DNA of 64,000 nucleotides from Trichobilharzia regenti (taxonomy: Eukaryota > Platyhelminthes > Trematoda > Strigeidida > Schistosomatidae), in contig OX235266.1 in assembly GCA_944472135.2 (NCBI GenBank), forward strand, positions 14,735,925-14,799,924, read 5' to 3'. Every line of letters begins with the position of its first letter. Within the stretch, counting starts at the first letter, position 1. The notes beneath the pieces were generated by a model, which saw nothing but the letters and a program-made list of their open reading frames with translations, was not told the origin of the DNA and did no database searches. The position numbers and the translations under genes are program-made. Positions 32,711 through 43,439 of the stretch are shown here, piece after piece.

Positions 32711-33249
32711 TACCCAGTCTGAACTAGTTCACATCAATTGATTTCTGGCAGGCTAATTAAGCGAACTGCTAACAGCTTACATCAAATTCGCAATAATCTA
32801 CACATTTCGAGAAGGTAAAATTTCACCTATCCAGAAATCAGTTGGTTTGAGGTAATTCGGTGGCTGTCTGAAGTAGAGTCAAGCCTCCTATTACATCACT
32901 GATGACGTCAGCCACTAATGAGCAGAACAAGTCATTCAACGTTTAGATCACATTGATCCGGCTAGCAAACACTGCTAGTAGTTAATGTGAATGGTATGGA
33001 ACTACACTCATCGCAACCAATCAGTAGTTTACCGTCTTGTACAGTTGTGCTTATACCTCCTTGGTTATCACTTACGGGTATTAAGCACATCACATGATCT
33101 GAGAGACTGCTGGTTTCCAAAAGAAAACTATGGTGGAATTTCGCCTCGTTGAAGTGTTTAAACTGTAAATTGAAAATTTAACTTAAGCCAGAGCTACTTA
33201 TCCAGTAAAAAGTATGTTCAACCGTATCCCCCATTGCGGTCTTAACCAA
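32711..33249. other. Unassigned sequence
   Basis: Gene-free. Nothing recognised apart from short AT-rich runs. Confidence 0.3.
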
Positions 33250-36200
33250 TCTCTGTTAGATTGATATAAGAATAAAACTTGGGCACTGTGGTACAGTAAA
33301 ATTCCACTATGGATAAAATTCTATTTTGATAAAATCACACAGTGTTATACGGTAAGTAATATTTACTGATGACAACGTTTCAAGGACAAATTATTGCCGT
33401 TCATAATCATATCAAGACACTACTCACACAATTTTCTTGCTTCATTGATATACATGAGTAGAAATTGATGATTAGACATTTGAAAAAAATCAATATAAAA
33501 CAAAGTCACCTGTTAAAATGTTATAATATGAACTGAACACAATTTAACACTATTTGTTATCCTCCTCTGATTTGCCTGGCTGGTAGTAATAATATCGTTT
33601 TCTAAAAGTATTATACCTGAATCATGGAAAAATATCAAGATCGTTCCAGTGCCTAAATCAACAAGTGGACCTAATGTTAAGTTTAGACCCATTGCTATTA
33701 CCTCACCTTTTTTGAAAGTTATGGAAAGACTTATTTTACTTAATCTTGAACCCTCTTTAAAGCCTTTCAACGACCCCAAACAGTTTGCTTATAAACATAG
33801 TAGGTGTACGTTAGATGCCGCTGTTGTCCTTCACCATAGCATAGTCTCTAGTTTAGATAAAGGAGCTAAATACGTTCGGTGTGCCTTCCTTGATTACACA
33901 TCTGCATTTGACTCTGTTCCCAGGTCTCTCTTGCTAAGTAAGCTTGCTGCAACACAGGCTGTGAGCTGGACAAATAAGTGGCTACATTCCTATTTTTCTG
34001 ATAGGAAGCAGTACACCGTCTACAATGGAAAGTCCTCCACTACCTCAGTTACTTTAGCTGGTGTTCCTCAAGGTGCTGTTCTTTCTCCCTTTCTGTTTTC
34101 GTTTTTCTTACATGACTTGCCTCATTCTGATGTAGCCACTTTTGTTAAGTATGCCGATGACCTCTCGGTTTCTATGCCTGTCAACTCTCAGTCAGATTGT
34201 TCCAAATTAAATAACTTTCTGTCGGAAATTAGTCAGTGGTCCTCTTCAAACGGACTTAAGCTTAATCCGTCTAAATGTCAGGTAGTCAATTTCACTTTCA
34301 GACGTAAATGTGACCTACAGCAACTAGTTAGCTCACATGGCCCCACTCTCATTGACGGCACAGAGGTTGAAAATACATCTTATGTCAAGTACCTTGGGCT
34401 GAGTTTTTCCACCGATCTTTCCTGGTCTTCCCACATCTTGCTAGTTACTAGAAAGATGTTTCGCTTAACGTTCTACATTAGGAAATTTAGGCAGTCTGGC
34501 ATAAAGCAGTCTTTGCTTTCTCAGTTTGTAAATTCTTGTATTCTACCCATCCTCCTTTACTGCTCCCCATTAATCTTTCCTGGACTACTTAAGAAAGACT
34601 TTGCTTTGCTGAGAAGGGCACTAAAAGCCGTTAGTAGGGCAAGTAGGATATCGTCAAACCAACTGGTTAACACTATTGTGGATAGACATATAATGTCATG
34701 TAAGAAACTAGCGAATACAATATTGTCGGACCCCAAGGATCCTCTCTATACACAGCTCTCTCCTTGCATTTCATCTGGTAGAACTAGAAGCAGCTATAGG
34801 AGGCTATATGCTAGGACTACCAAATACAAAAACTCCACAATACCATATCTGGCACAGCTGTTATGTGATGAGAAATCCGTTAGGTATGACACGATCAACT
34901 TACTGATGCACTCTAACAAATAGTCCCATTAGTTTTTGTTTTCCTTTCCTCGTTACTATTACACTGTTGTTCTCATCTTCTATCACACATCAACTTTATA
35001 TTTCATATCCTGTGGTGCATTGTTTGAAATGTAAACTCTACGCTGTTTGTTTTTTTTTAATTTTTATTTATCTTTTATTTTTTTGGCGTTGGTTTTTATT
35101 TATTTTTTTATTTTTAAAAATCTTATATAATTTATGAGGTAATTAGATGCAATATACTGTAATGCACGCTGAAAATTCCATACCTGTACCACAAATACCG
35201 TTTGGAATAAAGCTTTTATTATTATTTCATATCTCTGGTATCCGCGTTGAGTGATTTCTGTTGAATGTGTTGGGTGTGTTGACTCGATAAACCAGGATTC
35301 AGTAATCAATCTCTCTTTATCTCCACCTACCTATATTACTTTTTAGAATTTTAACCCTATCTCACCCTACTGCGTGGTTGTTTGTTAATCTGTGAAGTGC
35401 AATTGCTGAGCTTTTTTTTTCTAAATTACTTATTTTCGCGGATATGGTGAATCATTTTAACCTTAGCCAAGTTCCTATTTTCTGATAATCTCACCTACCC
35501 CCTATCTACTGGTTTGACCTATGTGGTTAACCTCACTCACAGTCATTGTAGGGTATTTTGTATATTATATTATTTTTTTTTAATAGGGTCAACCTACAGG
35601 GTCGTTTAGTCTACAGAACTTGTCTTTGAATGAGTTTGTAGGTTCGAATGCCACCCTAATGCCTGCTTTATTGAGAATCATACGTAGGGTCTCAGATGTC
35701 CTCTCCTTATGTGGTATAACAGTGGATGACTTATATTCTCTCTTATTTATGTGATCATTATTAGTTTCCCCATTTCTCTTATTTTACTTCTGACCTCTTC
35801 TGATGATCTTACTAATGAATTTTTATAGGATAGTTAGTTATTTAACACCAGCCAGCTTTTCTTCTCTCTGTTTCATTTCATCATTTAGATCTTTTCTTGT
35901 ACTACTTAGTGCTATTGCTCAGTTTGTCAGTTACTTAACTAAGGCTTCCTTCACAGATAGATAACGGATGACATGAATTAAAGTCTAAATATCTATTAGC
36001 AGAATGCATTGGCTTTTTATAGAGGCTAGTGTGTAGTTTACCTTCTTCTATTCTTTTTATTTTACAATCTAACACCGTAGCTAATTCTCCTTGTTCATTT
36101 TCTGATTCAAATGTGAATTTTATTCCCTCTACTAGTGAGTTTATATGTGTGTGCGAAGAAGCCAGAGATATGTTCTGTGTCATCCACATATCTCCACCAT

Positions 36201-36490
36201 ATTTTTGGAGAAAGATTAAATGTATTAAGAGCAATATTTTCCCAACTGTCCATGAAGATATCCGCTACGAAAGGGGATACTGACTATCTATTTCACAATA
36301 TATCTAATCAATATAAATGAAGCATGAAAGTTGTGTGAGTAGTACCTTGATATGGAATATGTGCAGTAATAATTTGTCCTCGAAACGTGGTCATCAGTAA
36401 ATATTACTACTGTATAACAACACTGTATGATTTCATCAAAATAAGGTATTATCCATAATCCAGTTATACTCCACCACAGTGGCTAAGTTT
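33250..36490 (-). mobile_element. PLE-C, Penelope-like element with inverted terminal repeats, split by CR1
   Basis: The outer parts (33250-33590 and 36300-36490) are inverted copies of one terminal repeat (TACTGATGAC.ACGTTTC block and its complement). The minus-strand body at 36234-35935 encodes a PLE RT segment: MDD-like WMTQNISLASS near motif C, then LDCKIKRIEEGKLHTSLY and KKPMHSANRYLDF. A decayed GIY-YIG part follows toward 35340. A CR1 LINE sits inside the left terminal repeat (33592-35230). Confidence 0.75.
33592..35230 (+). mobile_element. CR1-like LINE with the longest open RT frame
   Basis: 5'-truncated insertion in the PLE-C terminal repeat. One frame is open from 33595 to the stop at 34921-34923 (442 codons). 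It includes FRPIAITSPFLKVMERLIL, then FLDYTSAFDSVP (motif A), AGVPQGAVLSPFLFSFFLHD (motif B), KYADDLSVSM (motif C; YADD at 34150-34161), NPSKCQVVNFTF and the full C-terminal tail. The 3' UTR ends TTTGGAATAAAGC then TTTTATTATTATT. The endonuclease and ORF1 are absent, so it cannot act alone. The absence of stops makes it the youngest LINE here. Confidence 0.9.
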
Positions 36491-36827
36491 TATACTTATA
36501 ACAAATATATCCTGTTTTGCAAGGATGATTGTAAAGTTCATAGGTGAGGGGATGTTGAAGAATTTACAACCATCATGTCTTGTTGGTGAATGTGTGTGTG
36601 TTCATTTAAGCCGAATTCTACCTTCAATTAGTTTCTATTAGACTATATTTTTATATTCCATGTTTGTGATGTGATAGGGTTCACAGGTTTCTGGTAGCAA
36701 AGTTACCTGGCGTAATAGTTAAACAGCCTCATATTGAAACTTCAATTTGCACAAGTATATGTGTTCTTCTTTGTTTTCTTCATACTGAAGTCTTCTGTAC
36801 TTGCTCATTATGCTCAAAGCAATTTAT

Positions 36828-37614
36828 TCCTTTCTCCAACGAAAGCTGAAGTCTTGAATGCAATCAAACTTCTGAAAGCTGGAAAAGCAGCTGGACCAGA
36901 TGTAATACCCACCCCCCTGATTAACTGAAAGCGGACCTAGAGACGACAACAAATATGCTGACCCCATTATTGCAAAAGGTCTGGAAGGAGGGAAAGGTGC
37001 CTACTGACTGGAAGAAAGTTTACCTCGTGAAACTACCAAAGAAGGGCGACTTAGCACTCTGCAAGAACTGGAAAGGAATCATGCTCCTGTCGACGCCAAG
37101 TAAAATCCTGAGTCGCATCATCCTGGAAAGAACTAAGGACACACGGGATACAGAATTCCGACCAGAACAAGCTGGATTCGGGAAAAACAAATCATGTTCT
37201 GACTAAATTGCAACTCTATACATCATCATCGAACAGAGCGTGGAATGACAGTCAAACCTCTACCTCAACTTTAAAGACTTTGAGAAGGCCTTCAACAGAC
37301 AGCGTTGACCGTGAAGTAGTCTGGAAACTACTCAAGTACTACGGTGTACCACAAATATTCACCAACCTGATTCAACAGCTGTACGACAACGGCACATGTC
37401 AAGTGATCCACAACGGAAAACTCAGCGACGCGTTTGGAGTAAACACAGGAGTCAGACAAGGGTGTTGCTTATTATCACCAATGAATGATATTCCTAATTG
37501 TGGTGAACTGGATTATGCGTCAGACAGTGGGAAACGAGAAGACAGTAATATCCTGGACCGACTGACGTGAAGAACCTAGAAGACCTGGATTTCGCGCGTG
37601 GATGATTTATGTTT
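36828..37614 (+). mobile_element. RTE-A LINE, RT domain fragment
   Basis: Encodes, over three frames, the start of the RT (AIKLLKAGKAAGPDVIPTPL), the palm (VPTDWKKVYLVKLPKKGDLA, then CKNWKGIMLLSTPSKILSRI), motif A as NFKDFEKAFNSVDR, and motif B GVNTGVRQGC then LLSP. It stops before the YADD-type motif. Frameshifts at about 36928, 37205 and 37470. Confidence 0.85.
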
Positions 37615-38089
37615 GATGTCACAAAGAATCATCAAAATAAAATTTTATCCATAATGGAATCTCTGCCAGGACTATTATAATCCCAATTCTTACTTTCACC
37701 CTATTTACTTTCAATCGGCTTTTTTTATTCAATCTGTTAAATCTATCGCTTATTATTTCGAGTGGTGCTACTTATAATCAGATATAAGTAGTACATCAGT
37801 AAGCAAATTCAGAAAAGTAACAATACGTTTTGGGACAGTGGAAAAAGACAATCGAAGAAAAGAACTGTTGGGGAGAACACTGTGCAAAATCCAGCAAACT
37901 ATCAAATGTGGTGATATTCGACCAATTTGCAAATGAAGACTTAAAAATAAGGTATACCATATTGACGTACTTATAAAGCGTTTTTCCTAACAATCTCGGA
38001 ACGTCGAATCTCATCGGTCCTCCCTTCCTTACAGAACAATTTACAGCATCATCTTACTCGTCACCATTTTTTTGTCTGTACTGGATGGT
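37615..38089. other. Repeat scraps, gene-free
   Basis: Bases 37630-37670 match the PLE-C terminal repeat (CATCAAAATAAAATTTTATC then CATAATGG). The rest is unassigned. Confidence 0.4.
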
Positions 38090-38440
38090 TGGAGGTAATC
38101 AGCAGGAAGCAACACCTGATCTAGGTTTCATACTAGTTGGCAGTCGTCAGCAAGGCTTATTTGCAGTCTTGATGGAACTCATATCCCTTCTGACATTCGA
38201 ACCCCCCTTGCTGATGAGTGCCAGCCAGCACGAAATCTAGGGGAGTCAAGGCTTCCTGTGGCTGATTGCCTCCAACCATATAATACCAACAATTCACGGT
38301 GTACCACCTAGTGGTATGGTGGCCACCTTGCAAGCCTGACTGACTGATAGAATTCAGTCTGCACCGTCGACGACGGGACTAGACACATATTACACTAGCT
38401 ACTGACTAGTGTCCAATCGAATGTTTATCTCATCGTAATT
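38090..38440 (+). repeat. SINE-4 copy, head-to-head, with hammerhead core
   Basis: A minus-strand SINE-4 piece (38095-38160; CTGACGA on the minus strand) faces a plus-strand copy with a B-box remnant (ATTCGAACCCC) and an intact hammerhead core. The GATAGAATTCAGTCTGCAC and TAGTGTCCAATCG blocks follow, as at 24690-24830. Confidence 0.7.
38200..38265 (+). ncRNA. Hammerhead ribozyme core in SINE-4
   Basis: CTGATGA at 38211-38217, stem II GTGC (38218-38221) pairing with GCAC (38228-38231) around a 6-base loop, then GAAA at 38232-38235. CCTT before the core can pair with AAGG after a GTC (38245-38251) as stem I, with one unpaired G. Stem III is weak (TCTAGG). The core is intact, but activity is uncertain because stems I and III are imperfect. 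Confidence 0.65.
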
Positions 38441-40032
38441 ATCACGGCGTTGCGTAATGCTTAAACTGCCTACAGAATCTTTTGAATTCAACTACATACA
38501 CCCCTCTCTGGGATTTATACATTCAACCTATGGACTGTTTTATTAAGTATATAACCAATTCAATCTGTCGCTTAATGTTTAAATCCGATCCCAATCAATG
38601 AATGAAAGAGGCTACAGTCAGTTTCTAGGTCATGATGAGTTCCTGCGTCGGCTAGTTATATGTTTCCGTGAATTCGTTTTCCATTGAATTTTAAAGGTTT
38701 TTCTGGATGTTTTGCTCATTTTGCAGTGTGTAGGTCAGTTTTTGTCACAGGGTGCTACTATTTAGCTAATTTTTAGCCTGAAGTTCACAGTTATTATGTT
38801 GGTAGTCAAAGATTATTGTAAACCTGCAATCATTGAGCTAATTAACGTATACTATGCTAATATAGTAACATAGAGTATGCTAATAATAGTAACAGTAGAC
38901 TCCCTTACTGTTTTGCCATTGTTTGACAGTGAACCTGTGCGCTGATTTTTCAGCATGAGTGGCACTAAATCGAACCTACTGGGTTTGCTTATCAACGTTG
39001 TTCCAGCCCTCACAGGACATATTAAGGATGAACTAGCGTTACTCCAGAGTGGAAAGTTTTGATTCAGCACGCAGCTGTCTTTTTAAGCACGACCTGTGTC
39101 ATTTCAGAACATGGTGTGTAAATATGATCTTCAGTTACCATAAAAAGCCATTATCGAGGAATAGGTTAGAATAAATTTAGAATTGTTTTAAGCTTGGTGG
39201 TGCTGTGGTCTAAGTGATAAATCGTATTAATCACCGTTATTCAGGATATGCTATGAACAGGAAATCCTCAGCTGAAAAACGTATGAATAAGACACAGATC
39301 GGTGTAATTTATAACTGACTCCGAATCGTTCTCATCACAAAACAGTCAACCAAAGTATGCTTTAAACTGTCGTTCTCAGCTGTTTGAAGGGAAATTTACT
39401 TGATTTATGCTGACCTAGTATGCACAAATCCCAAAGGTTATTGAATTGACAACTTAAAAAAGTAGATTAGTTAATACATACATTTATCTATATGTACTAA
39501 TTAAGGATACATTAAATTTTTAGAAATTGTAGTTAAATTTTATTCGCCTAGTAATCAAAAATGCATACATCCTATTTTGGGCTTAAAATAAATGCATCGA
39601 AATTATTGTTGATTTATATTCAGTTACTAGACATTCTCATACATCTTAATGTACTTTAAACACCACCGATGCATCCAAATAGCGTGTGACTATCACACTA
39701 TACTCATACCAAAAAAATTAACACGCCATTATATAATGGTAAGGTAAGCCCTAAATCATACTGACTGTAAATTTCCGTGTCAAAATAAAAAGATTACCGC
39801 TTTAACTTATATTTTAGACCAATAGGAAGCCAGCTAATCAACAGCCAATCAAAATCTGCCTATATCTATTTTCCCAATGAATCACCTGGTTTAATTTTTT
39901 TTTTTGGTCAAATGGCGACCTGCTTAAAACTTGGGCTACCAAAAACTTCCAACTCTCCTTCTCTTTCTCTATTGCGTATAATTTCTCTCTTGTTCGGTTT
40001 GTTTCAATCGATTAAGATATGACCTCTAATGG
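38441..40032. other. Unassigned sequence
   Basis: About 1.6 kb without a gene or named repeat. An open frame on the minus strand (39070-38852) has no supportable identity. Confidence 0.35.
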
Positions 40033-41092
40033 TGTGGTGAGAGCAGGCTGCTAGCCGATTGGTTGGCACTAATCTACGTTAAGGTCTAGGTCACTAATAT
40101 GGGCCGTGAACAAGGCTGAGTCAACAACCAATCACAGCGAAGTTAACGTGGCAAAATATGATTCGCAGATAGAGAACTCTGTTTGTCAAGGAATCCCGAA
40201 ACAACCAATCAGAAGCCTGCGTTTGTCTACCTAAACAACCAATCAGATGGCTGCGCTTGTCTATAATAATGTTGTCTGAAATATGTATAAATAGGTGTTG
40301 ATTTTCATAATAAAACGATCTGTTGCCTGGCCCTTGTCTTCTGTTGTTACATTTGGTGTCGCTGCCTACCGACAAATGAAAAGCCTATACCCTGCAGTTT
40401 TTGATGGAGACATATGGATCTTCGGGCAGGACTTCAAGGCTTCTGCGCAGTTGAGTGGCGTTCAAGATCTGTCAGCGATGGAGCTGCTACTTGAGACGCT
40501 GCTGGGAGGTCGGGCGAAAGCAGCATATGAAGGTGTGGGCCGAAGTATGGACGAATGTTCGACAGGGTCAGGCAAACAGTTTCCAAAGTGGGAAGGACCA
40601 TATATGGTCACTTCGAGATGGGGTTACGCAGACACAGTCGCAATGGAGAACAATGAGAGGCGCGTGAACGTCAGCGAGCTCCAGAAATGGATACAGCGAG
40701 ACAAGCCAACGATGACGCCTGCACCAAGTAGATCAAGCCGACTTCAGTCGCACGTATTTGACGGGGGGACGAGTGTGGTGAGAGCAGGCTGCTAGCCGAT
40801 TGGTTGGCACTAATCTACGTTAAGGTCTAGGTCACTAATATGGGCCGTGAACAAGGCTGAGTCAACAACCAATCACAGCGAAGTTAACGTGGCAAAATAT
40901 GATTCGCAGATAGAGAACTCTGTTTGTCAAGGAATCCCGAAACAACCAATCAGAAGCCTGCGTTTGTCTACCTAAACAACCAATCAGATGACTGCGCTTG
41001 TCTATAATAATGTTGTCTGAAATATGTATAAATAGGTGTTGATTTTCATAATAAAACGATCTGTTGCCTGGCCCTTGTCTTCTGTTGTTACA
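40033..41092 (+). mobile_element. Miniature LTR-B element (TRIM-like deletion derivative)
   Basis: Two 319-bp LTRs (40033-40351 and 40774-41092) differ by one base that I can find (GATGGCTGC versus GATGACTGC). The 422-bp interior starts with a primer-site-like TTTGGTGTCGCTGCC and ends with the purine tract ACGGGGGGACGAG against the 3' LTR. ATGG flanks both ends (40029-40032 and 41093-41096). RT, RNase H and most of integrase are missing, so movement would need helper proteins in trans. The near-identical LTRs indicate a recent insertion. Confidence 0.9.
40352..40795 (+). CDS. Gag N-terminus fused to integrase C-terminus
   Basis: The frame is open across the interior of the miniature element. 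The first part (VAAYRQMKSLYPAVFDGDIW, then LSAMELLLETLLGGRAKAAY) looks like a gag start. It then switches to an integrase C-terminal segment with the GPY motif (FPKWEGPYMVTSRWGYAD, VNVSELQKW). The junction is near ECSTGSG. This is the product of an internal deletion, not a known functional protein. The frame runs into the 3' LTR before its stop. Confidence 0.7.
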   Translation, partial: FGVAAYRQMKSLYPAVFDGDIWIFGQDFKASAQLSGVQDLSAMELLLETLLGGRAKAAYEGVGRSMDECSTGSGKQFPKWEGPYMVTSRWGYADTVAMENNERRVNVSELQKWIQRDKPTMTPAPSRSSRLQSHVFDGGTSVVRAGC

Positions 41093-41529
41093 ATGGTATT
41101 ATTATCTGCTCTTGTGTGCATTTAAAATGTTTACAAGCTTCTGATTTGCCAATCCGTACTACACTTGAGGAATGGCCTGATTTATGGGGTGGCAACGTGT
41201 TCCAATACCTGAGATAACTGTTCTTCAATTGTGTCCTTGAGTCATAAAATTTACTTTTGAACATCTTACAAGTGGCTTTCAACCAGACATCATGGGTGGA
41301 TTTCCTGAATGAGACAAAGCCGATTTATATGTCACATACTGGAATGGTTTATGCTTCATCAGCTCAGAGACCAACCACCACCGTGTGTCACAAGAAGGAT
41401 ATACTGTCAATTAATATTTCACTTGAAGATATTTTACGAAGGGAAAATATCATGCAATAAACTCCTATGCAAATTCTGTGCATTTTATAAATACTGTCCA
41501 GAACAAAGATGTTAATATTATTAATTCCA
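41093..41529. other. Unassigned sequence
   Basis: Gene-free DNA between the miniature LTR element and SINE-1 copies. Confidence 0.35.
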
Positions 41530-41670
41530 GTAGGTGCGTGCTGATGAAGAGTCACACACACTAGGACGAAACAGCTATCCAGAACTTTCTGGTTTTCTAA
41601 CTAATGCCAGCTAGCGATTAAACCTGTAACCAATCAAAATCCCTCCACAAACCAACATTTGATAATGAAA
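41530..41670 (+). repeat. SINE-1 3' half
   Basis: GTGCGTGCTGATGAAGAGTC, then ACTAGGACGAAACAGC (41570-41585), then the family end. It keeps GAAA, but the stem II 5' strand is mutated (GTCA). Confidence 0.6.
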
Positions 41671-41689
41671 CTGATGCACACCAGCTAGC

Positions 41690-42075
41690 TTACTGACTAC
41701 TCCATACAGGAATAATCTACCTGGAGCTCTAGTGAGAAATCGTAACCAGTGGGATACATCCACCAATTTAAGTAGGAGAACAGTTGATCACCTCTACGAT
41801 ATAGGCTAGCGGTTGTGCTAAACGCAAACATAACGTGAATTGGCAAATGTTAAAATCCATGGAGCATTGGATACAATTGTCCATGAGATCGCTTTGTAAC
41901 CACCTGAAGGTCCCCAGAGTTTAAACCCGATGGTGGGTGAGTCCTGTTGAAGAGTCGCATGTTAAGAGGAGAAAAACCCAGCTAGCTGCCCACGAGTACA
42001 CTCCTTGTTGATTTGGTTTCTAATGTCACTGATGATGTCAGCTCATCATTAAACCCGTCGTAAAAACTCAAGAAA
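41690..42075 (+). repeat. SINE-1 copy, diverged
   Basis: Shows the leader, a degraded tRNA-like head and TTGAAGAGTCGCATGTTAAG then AGGAGAAAAACC as a ribozyme remnant. Ends TCAGCTCATCATTAAACC. Confidence 0.6.
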
Positions 42076-42601
42076 CAACAACAACAGCACATCTGAGTTT
42101 ATCCTTTCTTATTAAAACAACCTTTTTGACAATTTAAAAAAAAAGAAGAGAAACAGGGAACAAAGAAGCACCGAAAAGAGAATTTTATCATAATGGCGAT
42201 AAAAATAAAGTTGTAAATCAAAGCAATAAAAAAACAACTAAATTTACACTGTGAAACAACTTGTTCTCATGTGTGGGATAGAAAAATCCCCCCACCCCGA
42301 TTTGAAAATAAAGGCAGGTGTCAATGATTTGACTACATATGATGACACAATTAAGCGTCTTATCGTGATGAATTATCCTTGAAAAAACCAACCAGTCAGT
42401 GGTCTATCTTTTTTAAAAGGGGACGAATATAAGGGACGATTGTGAAGTGATGTGTTTGCGTGTGTGTGTGTGCATATATGTATACGGTACATACATATAT
42501 ACGTAGGTATCACAGCTGATTCAAAATACCGAGTAATACAACAATAGTTTACTTTACATTATGTATAGAAGAAACAGTAATCGAAGAGGTCTAGACATTC
42601 T
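42076..42601. other. Probable 3' flank of the TVP23 gene
   Basis: Contains (GT)n and TATATG-rich tracts at about 42459-42505. Probably 3' UTR plus flank of the minus-strand gene; no AATAAA on the minus strand was recognised close to the stop. Confidence 0.4.
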
Positions 42602-43342
42602 TCAAGCGATCAAAGGCAAGCCGCTACTAGCACCAGTGTTGCCACCGCCGCCACTAGACGCATTCAAATCTGTTTTACTCATCATACTGGTAGACCATAA
42701 ATTACTGAATACTTTTTTCTTTACAGAAGACTTAATGACTGAAAACATATTTGAAGCATTCTCATTCATATTACCACCACCTATCCAACAACGTAGATAA
42801 CCATAAACATTAGCCAGATTCATGCATAAAGCAATACAACACACTAGACCCCAACGTAGATGTAATGAAAATACAGCGGCCAGCAGAAACATAAACCATA
42901 ATGTAGGACTTGTAAATAAACCAATCCAAAATAGTCGAGCCAACTGTTGTCGCGCAACACGAGCTGCTAATTCACGACGACTAAGTGTTGACATGTCAAC
43001 AGTGTCGATTGGTGATGGTTTACGTGAATCATAACGCCAGTGGAGTTGACCCTCTTCATCTGTATAACTTGACCAACGTAGACCGACAAGAATACGTCCA
43101 GAGATGTTTTTTACCACCCAAAAATCTAATGATAAACACACCAATATGAAGATGAAGGGTGCAATGAATGAGGTTGTAAACCATGCGCATAGGATGTAGA
43201 TAATTAACGCCAGTGAACGAAATAAGAAATGTGCGATTAGCGCTAGACGTTTTGTTGACTGACTGTGAGGTCCACCTGATGAAGATGATCCAGTATCCAT
43301 ATCATCTGTCAAGGCTAAGACAACTTCATCTCTTGAATCCAT
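42602..43342 (-). CDS. TVP23/FAM18-type Golgi membrane protein
   Basis: A 246-residue protein in one exon. The start is the ATG at 43342, four bases after an acceptor-like GTGTGTTCCAG on the minus strand. That suggests an upstream non-coding exon or spliced leader, so I prefer it to the in-frame ATG 15 bases upstream, which would lie in the intron. The family signature is clear: LIAHFLFRSLALIIYILCAW, then LSLDFWVVKNISGRILVGLR, RYDSRKPSP, FWIGLFTSPTLWF and ANVYGYLRC. Four hydrophobic segments lie at about 33-55, 56-74, 137-160 and 163-182. TVP23 proteins reside in the late Golgi and are linked to vesicle traffic. Compared with the usual about 200 residues it has a Ser-rich N-terminus and a 55-residue C-terminal extension with a GGGG run. 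Confidence 0.92.
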   Translation of the reverse strand: MDSRDEVVLALTDDMDTGSSSSGGPHSQSTKRLALIAHFLFRSLALIIYILCAWFTTSFIAPFIFILVCLSLDFWVVKNISGRILVGLRWSSYTDEEGQLHWRYDSRKPSPIDTVDMSTLSRRELAARVARQQLARLFWIGLFTSPTLWFMFLLAAVFSLHLRWGLVCCIALCMNLANVYGYLRCWIGGGNMNENASNMFSVIKSSVKKKVFSNLWSTSMMSKTDLNASSGGGGNTGASSGLPLIA

Positions 43343-43439
43343 TATTCTGGAACACACACCAAGTTATTTATAATACTATCTGTGGAGTAGAGAGAAAAAA
43401 CAAATCACAGTGAGAAATACACAAGTGTAAATTATCATT

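Noticed and set aside
40295..40351. Start codon of the miniature-element frame inside the 5' LTR
   Set aside because: The frame is open into the LTR by chance; the coding part recognisable as gag begins after the primer-site-like sequence.
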